Source: Nitrosospira sp. | GTDB taxonomy: Bacteria > Pseudomonadota > Gammaproteobacteria > Burkholderiales > Nitrosomonadaceae | Assembly (NCBI GenBank): GCA_030453055.1 | Contig: JAKDLC010000082.1 | Span: forward strand, 1 to 8,014 | Direction of reading: 5' to 3' | Length of the DNA: 8,014 nt | In this document: in pieces, positions 5,475-8,014 of the stretch | Layout of the letters: each line of letters opens with the position of its first letter | Position numbering within the stretch: position 1 is the first letter of the stretch | The notes under the pieces: model-generated | Seen by the model: the letters and a program-made list of their open reading frames with translations, nothing else | What the model was told of the DNA's origin: nothing | Database searches by the model: none | Position numbers and translations under genes: made by a program

Positions 5475-5525
5475 GACAACGGCCGGCAAACGGAATTGCC
5501 GGATTCCGTTCATTTCGACCGTTAG
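5460..5525 (+). CDS. Candidate 21-codon leader ORF (speculative)
   Basis: ATG at 5460 opens a 21-codon frame ending in TAG at 5523-5525, beginning MPGAFDNGRQTELP. GAGGA (5446-5450), overlapping the suhB stop, lies 9 bases upstream and could serve as SD. The ORF spans the two alternative hairpins at 5483-5510, the layout of an attenuator leader peptide. There is no run of one amino acid to act as a sensor, and an ORF of this length is common by chance, so I regard it as a candidate only. Confidence 0.15.
   Translation: MPGAFDNGRQTELPDSVHFDR
5483..5510 (+). promoter_or_regulatory. Two overlapping, mutually exclusive hairpins upstream of the glucosidase gene
   Basis: Hairpin A: CCGGCAA (5483-5489), 6-base loop, TTGCCGG (5496-5502), a perfect 7-bp stem. 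Hairpin B: AACGGAAT (5489-5496), 6-base loop, ATTCCGTT (5503-5510), a perfect 8-bp stem. B's left arm occupies A's loop and one base on each side, and A's right arm forms most of B's loop, so both cannot form together. Neither is followed by a T run. The arrangement resembles a switch or a nested operator. Confidence 0.45.
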
Positions 5526-5623
5526 GCGTAGCCTGTTTGCTGGAAGCCTGGATCAAGTTGGAAGCGCACGGCACATGATCCATGGGGCCAAGGCCAAGGC
5601 AAAGGAAAAAGAGGAGTAGCGGT

Positions 5624-8014
5624 ATGTCCACCCAACCGGATGCGGAGCGGCAGCGGCTGGAAAACCAGCGGCTTGGTACAGAGGACTGGCGTTTGTGGGG
5701 ACCTTATTTGTCCGAGCGTGCCTGGGGAACCGTGCGCGAGGATTACAGTCCGGGCGGCAGCGCCTGGGAATACTTCGATCACGATCAATCCCGTTCCCGC
5801 GCCTATCGCTGGAACGAGGACGGCCTGGCCGGTATTTCGGATGAAGCCCAGCGGCTCTGTTTCGGGCTGGCCCTATGGAACGGCAAGGACGCCATTCTCA
5901 AAGAGCGTGCTTTCGGCGTCACCGGCCATCAGGGTAATCGCGGCGAGGATGTGAAAGAGTGCTATTTCTACCTTGACGCCACGCCTTCGCATGCCTGGCT
6001 CCATTATCTCTACAAATATCCCCGGTCCGCGTTTCCTTATACGCGATTAGTCGAGGAAAACAAGCGCCGCTCACGTCAGGAGCCGCCGTTTGGCCTGATC
6101 GATAGCGGCGCCTTCGCCAATGGAAACTACTGGGACGTGGAGGTGTTCTACGCCAAGGCATCGCCCGGTGAATTGCATATCCGTATCGTCGCCAGCAATC
6201 GGGGGCAGGATGAAGCCACCGTATGGCTATTGCCGCAGCTCTGGTTTCGCAACGACTGGTCGTGGTCGGACAAGTGCGACGATAAACCGCTTCTGCATGC
6301 CGACCGCGCGCCCGGCGGCGCTGCCTGGGCGGTCGCGGCGAAACACCCGTCGCTCGGAACCTGCCATCTCTACGGGCAGCGGCAGGCCGGCCTCCTCTAT
6401 ACCGAAAATGAGAGCAACGACTCGCGGTTGTGGGGCGTGCCCAACACCGGACCGTATGTCAAGGATGCATTTCATCGCTACCTGGTCGACGGCGATCACG
6501 CGGCGGTGAATCCGGAGCAGCGGGGCACCAAATTCGGCGCCGTTCACGAACTCACCGTTGCGCCGGGACAAAGCGGCGCAATCGAATTGGTGTTGTCATC
6601 CCTACCCTTGCCCCAGCCATTCATTCATCATGAACGGGTTTTTGACCGGCGCCGCTCGGAAGCCGATGCCTTCTTCAAGGGACTGCTGCCGGAAGCCACT
6701 GCGCAGGATCAGCGTATTCTGCGCCAGGCCTTGGCGGGCATGGTATGGAACAAGCAATTCTACCATTATGATGTGCTGGCCTGGCTGAAGGGCGACCGGG
6801 TACGCCCGCCGCGATCAAGAAAACATGGCCGCAACCACAGCTGGCGCCATCTGAAGGCAAGCCACGTGATTTCAATGCCGGACGCCTGGGAATACCCCTG
6901 GTTCGCCGCCTGGGACCTGTCTTTCCATTGCGCGGTGCTGGCGCTCATCGACGTGGATTTCGCCAAGGAACAACTCGAGCTGCTGCTGCACGAGAACTAT
7001 CTGCACCCCAGCGGCCAGATTCCCGCCTACGAGTGGGCCTTTGGCGACGTGAATCCGCCCGTACAGGCCATGGGCGCGCTCAAGGTGTTCCGCGCGGAGC
7101 GCGTGCAGCGCGGCAAGGGCGACACCGCCTTTCTCAAACGCGTACTGCACAAGCTGTTGCTGAATCATACCTGGTGGATCAACGTCAAGGACGCCACCGG
7201 CATGAATGTGTTCGAAGGCGGGTTTCTCGGGCTGGACAATATCTCGGTGTACGACCGCTCCAAGCCGTTGCCGCCCGGTTACTCGCTGAAACAGGCCGAC
7301 GCCACCGGCTGGATGGCGATGTTTTCCCTGGAACTTACCGTAATCGCACTCGAAATCGCCGTGGAAGACCCCGCCTATGAAGACATCGCCATCCAGTGCT
7401 ATGACCGGTTTCTGGCGATTGGCAATGCCATTGCCGGTCACACCGGCGCGGGCGCATCGCTCTGGGACAAAAAAGATGGCTTCTTCAAGGATCTCATGGT
7501 CAATCCGGATGGCACGGTAAATCGTATCGATGTTTTTTCCTGGGTTGGCATCATTCCCCTGTTTGCCTGCGAGGTGATCGATGCGCGATTGCTCGCAAAC
7601 TGCAAACGCTTTAACGCCCTGCTGCAGGAACACCGGGGCGGCATGTTCGACGGGAGCTCGATATGCGCCTGCCCGGTGCATACCAACGAGCGCGGCGAAC
7701 ATTTGTTGTCGCTGGTGAACGCCTCCATGCTGGTAAAAATGCTGCCGCGTATTTTCGACGAAGAGGAGTTCTTATCCCCGCACGGGGTGCGCAGCGTCTC
7801 CAAGCGCCATGCCACGTACAAAAATCAGGAGCATATCCCCGGCGTCGGCAGCGGCTTCATCCGGTATGTACCGGGTGAATCCCGCTCGCCGCTGTTCGGC
7901 GGCAATTCCAACTGGCGCGGACCGGTATGGATGCCAACCAATTATTTGCTGATTCAGGCCATCGAAAAACTGCATCGCTTCCTGGGTGATGCCTTTACTT
8001 TTCCCGCACCCTGT
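5624..8014 (+). CDS. GH63-type (MGH1-like) glucosidase, first 797 codons (partial at right edge)
   Basis: The frame is open from the ATG at 5624, with SD GAGGAG (5611-5616) 7 bases upstream, to the window end without a stop. No signal peptide is present, so the enzyme should be cytoplasmic. The start carries WGPYLSERAWGTVREDYS (25-42), RAYRWNEDGLAGISD (59-73) and LKERAFGVTGHQGNRGEDVK (92-111), typical of the roughly 880-900 residue bacterial 'glucosidase' group. The (alpha/alpha)6 domain follows: EYPWFAAWDLSFH with Asp431, the likely general acid; NVFEGGFLGLDN (528-539); and NSNWRGPVWMPTNYL (about 761-775). The usual C-terminal part with the probable catalytic base should lie in the missing roughly 90-100 residues. 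GH63 relatives cleave alpha-glucosides, glucosylglycerate or mannosylglycerate; the actual substrate cannot be told from this sequence. Spacing from suhB is 176 bases, with hairpins between, and no clear promoter is seen. Confidence 0.9.
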   Translation, partial: MSTQPDAERQRLENQRLGTEDWRLWGPYLSERAWGTVREDYSPGGSAWEYFDHDQSRSRAYRWNEDGLAGISDEAQRLCFGLALWNGKDAILKERAFGVTGHQGNRGEDVKECYFYLDATPSHAWLHYLYKYPRSAFPYTRLVEENKRRSRQEPPFGLIDSGAFANGNYWDVEVFYAKASPGELHIRIVASNRGQDEATVWLLPQLWFRNDWSWSDKCDDKPLLHADRAPGGAAWAVAAKHPSLGTCHLYGQRQAGLLYTENESNDSRLWGVPNTGPYVKDAFHRYLVDGDHAAVNPEQRGTKFGAVHELTVAPGQSGAIELVLSSLPLPQPFIHHERVFDRRRSEADAFFKGLLPEATAQDQRILRQALAGMVWNKQFYHYDVLAWLKGDRVRPPRSRKHGRNHSWRHLKASHVISMPDAWEYPWFAAWDLSFHCAVLALIDVDFAKEQLELLLHENYLHPSGQIPAYEWAFGDVNPPVQAMGALKVFRAERVQRGKGDTAFLKRVLHKLLLNHTWWINVKDATGMNVFEGGFLGLDNISVYDRSKPLPPGYSLKQADATGWMAMFSLELTVIALEIAVEDPAYEDIAIQCYDRFLAIGNAIAGHTGAGASLWDKKDGFFKDLMVNPDGTVNRIDVFSWVGIIPLFACEVIDARLLANCKRFNALLQEHRGGMFDGSSICACPVHTNERGEHLLSLVNASMLVKMLPRIFDEEEFLSPHGVRSVSKRHATYKNQEHIPGVGSGFIRYVPGESRSPLFGGNSNWRGPVWMPTNYLLIQAIEKLHRFLGDAFTFPAPC

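Noticed and set aside
5473..5501. Perfect TTGACA at 5473-5478 as a promoter for the glucosidase gene
   Set aside because: No -10-like hexamer is found 16-18 bases downstream (ATTGCC, TTGCCG, TGCCGG).
5575..5619. 14-codon ORF ending KAKAKEKEE just before the glucosidase start
   Set aside because: Its codons coincide with the purine-rich ribosome-binding region, which explains the Lys/Glu content. An upstream TTG at 5473 would lengthen it to 48 codons, but without an SD or a recognisable protein.
6872..7702. 276-codon open frame on the minus strand
   Set aside because: Antisense to the conserved glucosidase frame; its composition is that of a shadow ORF.

Overview
The window looks like a chromosomal segment of a betaproteobacterium, probably Nitrosomonadales (Nitrosospira or Nitrosomonas-like). 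This rests on recognition of the proteins and on the gene order, not on a search. GC content is moderately high and codon use is similar throughout the coding parts. No tRNA, rRNA, CRISPR array, integrase or transposase gene is visible.

Layout, left to right. (1) Positions 1-803, minus strand: the first 267 codons of a secreted protein that runs off the left edge. It has a signal peptide and may be the N-terminal part of a di-heme cytochrome c peroxidase-like protein. (2) Positions 804-1193: a 390-base gene-free stretch holding the upstream region of that gene and a cluster of REP-like palindromes, including a 100-base inverted pair (961-1060). (3) Positions 1194-3537, minus strand: an iscR-led gene set in the order iscR, cysteine desulfurase, a 56-codon basic small protein starting with TTG, and a small DUF4870-like membrane protein. 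(4) Positions 3538-3865: a second gene-free stretch. It carries a strong iscR promoter with a type 1 IscR operator over the -10, another REP-like element, and an imperfect copy of the 3' end of trmJ. (5) Positions 3866-4600, minus strand: trmJ. (6) Positions 4638-5447, plus strand: suhB, divergent from trmJ. (7) Positions 5448-5623: a spacer with a weak terminator-like hairpin and two mutually exclusive hairpins. (8) Positions 5624-8014, plus strand: the first 797 codons of a cytoplasmic GH63-type (MGH1-like) glucosidase, cut by the right edge.

The suhB / trmJ / iscR / cysteine desulfurase order is the one known from E. coli, so the core is an ancient conserved neighbourhood. IscR senses Fe-S status and represses its own promoter; the desulfurase supplies sulfur from cysteine; TrmJ methylates tRNA; SuhB is an inositol monophosphatase-fold protein that in E. 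coli also acts in rRNA transcription antitermination. The departure is that iscU, iscA, hscBA and fdx do not follow the desulfurase. The most interesting non-coding signals are the REP-like family, whose loop core is conserved while the stem arms change in a compensating way, and the duplicated end of trmJ that brackets one of these elements.
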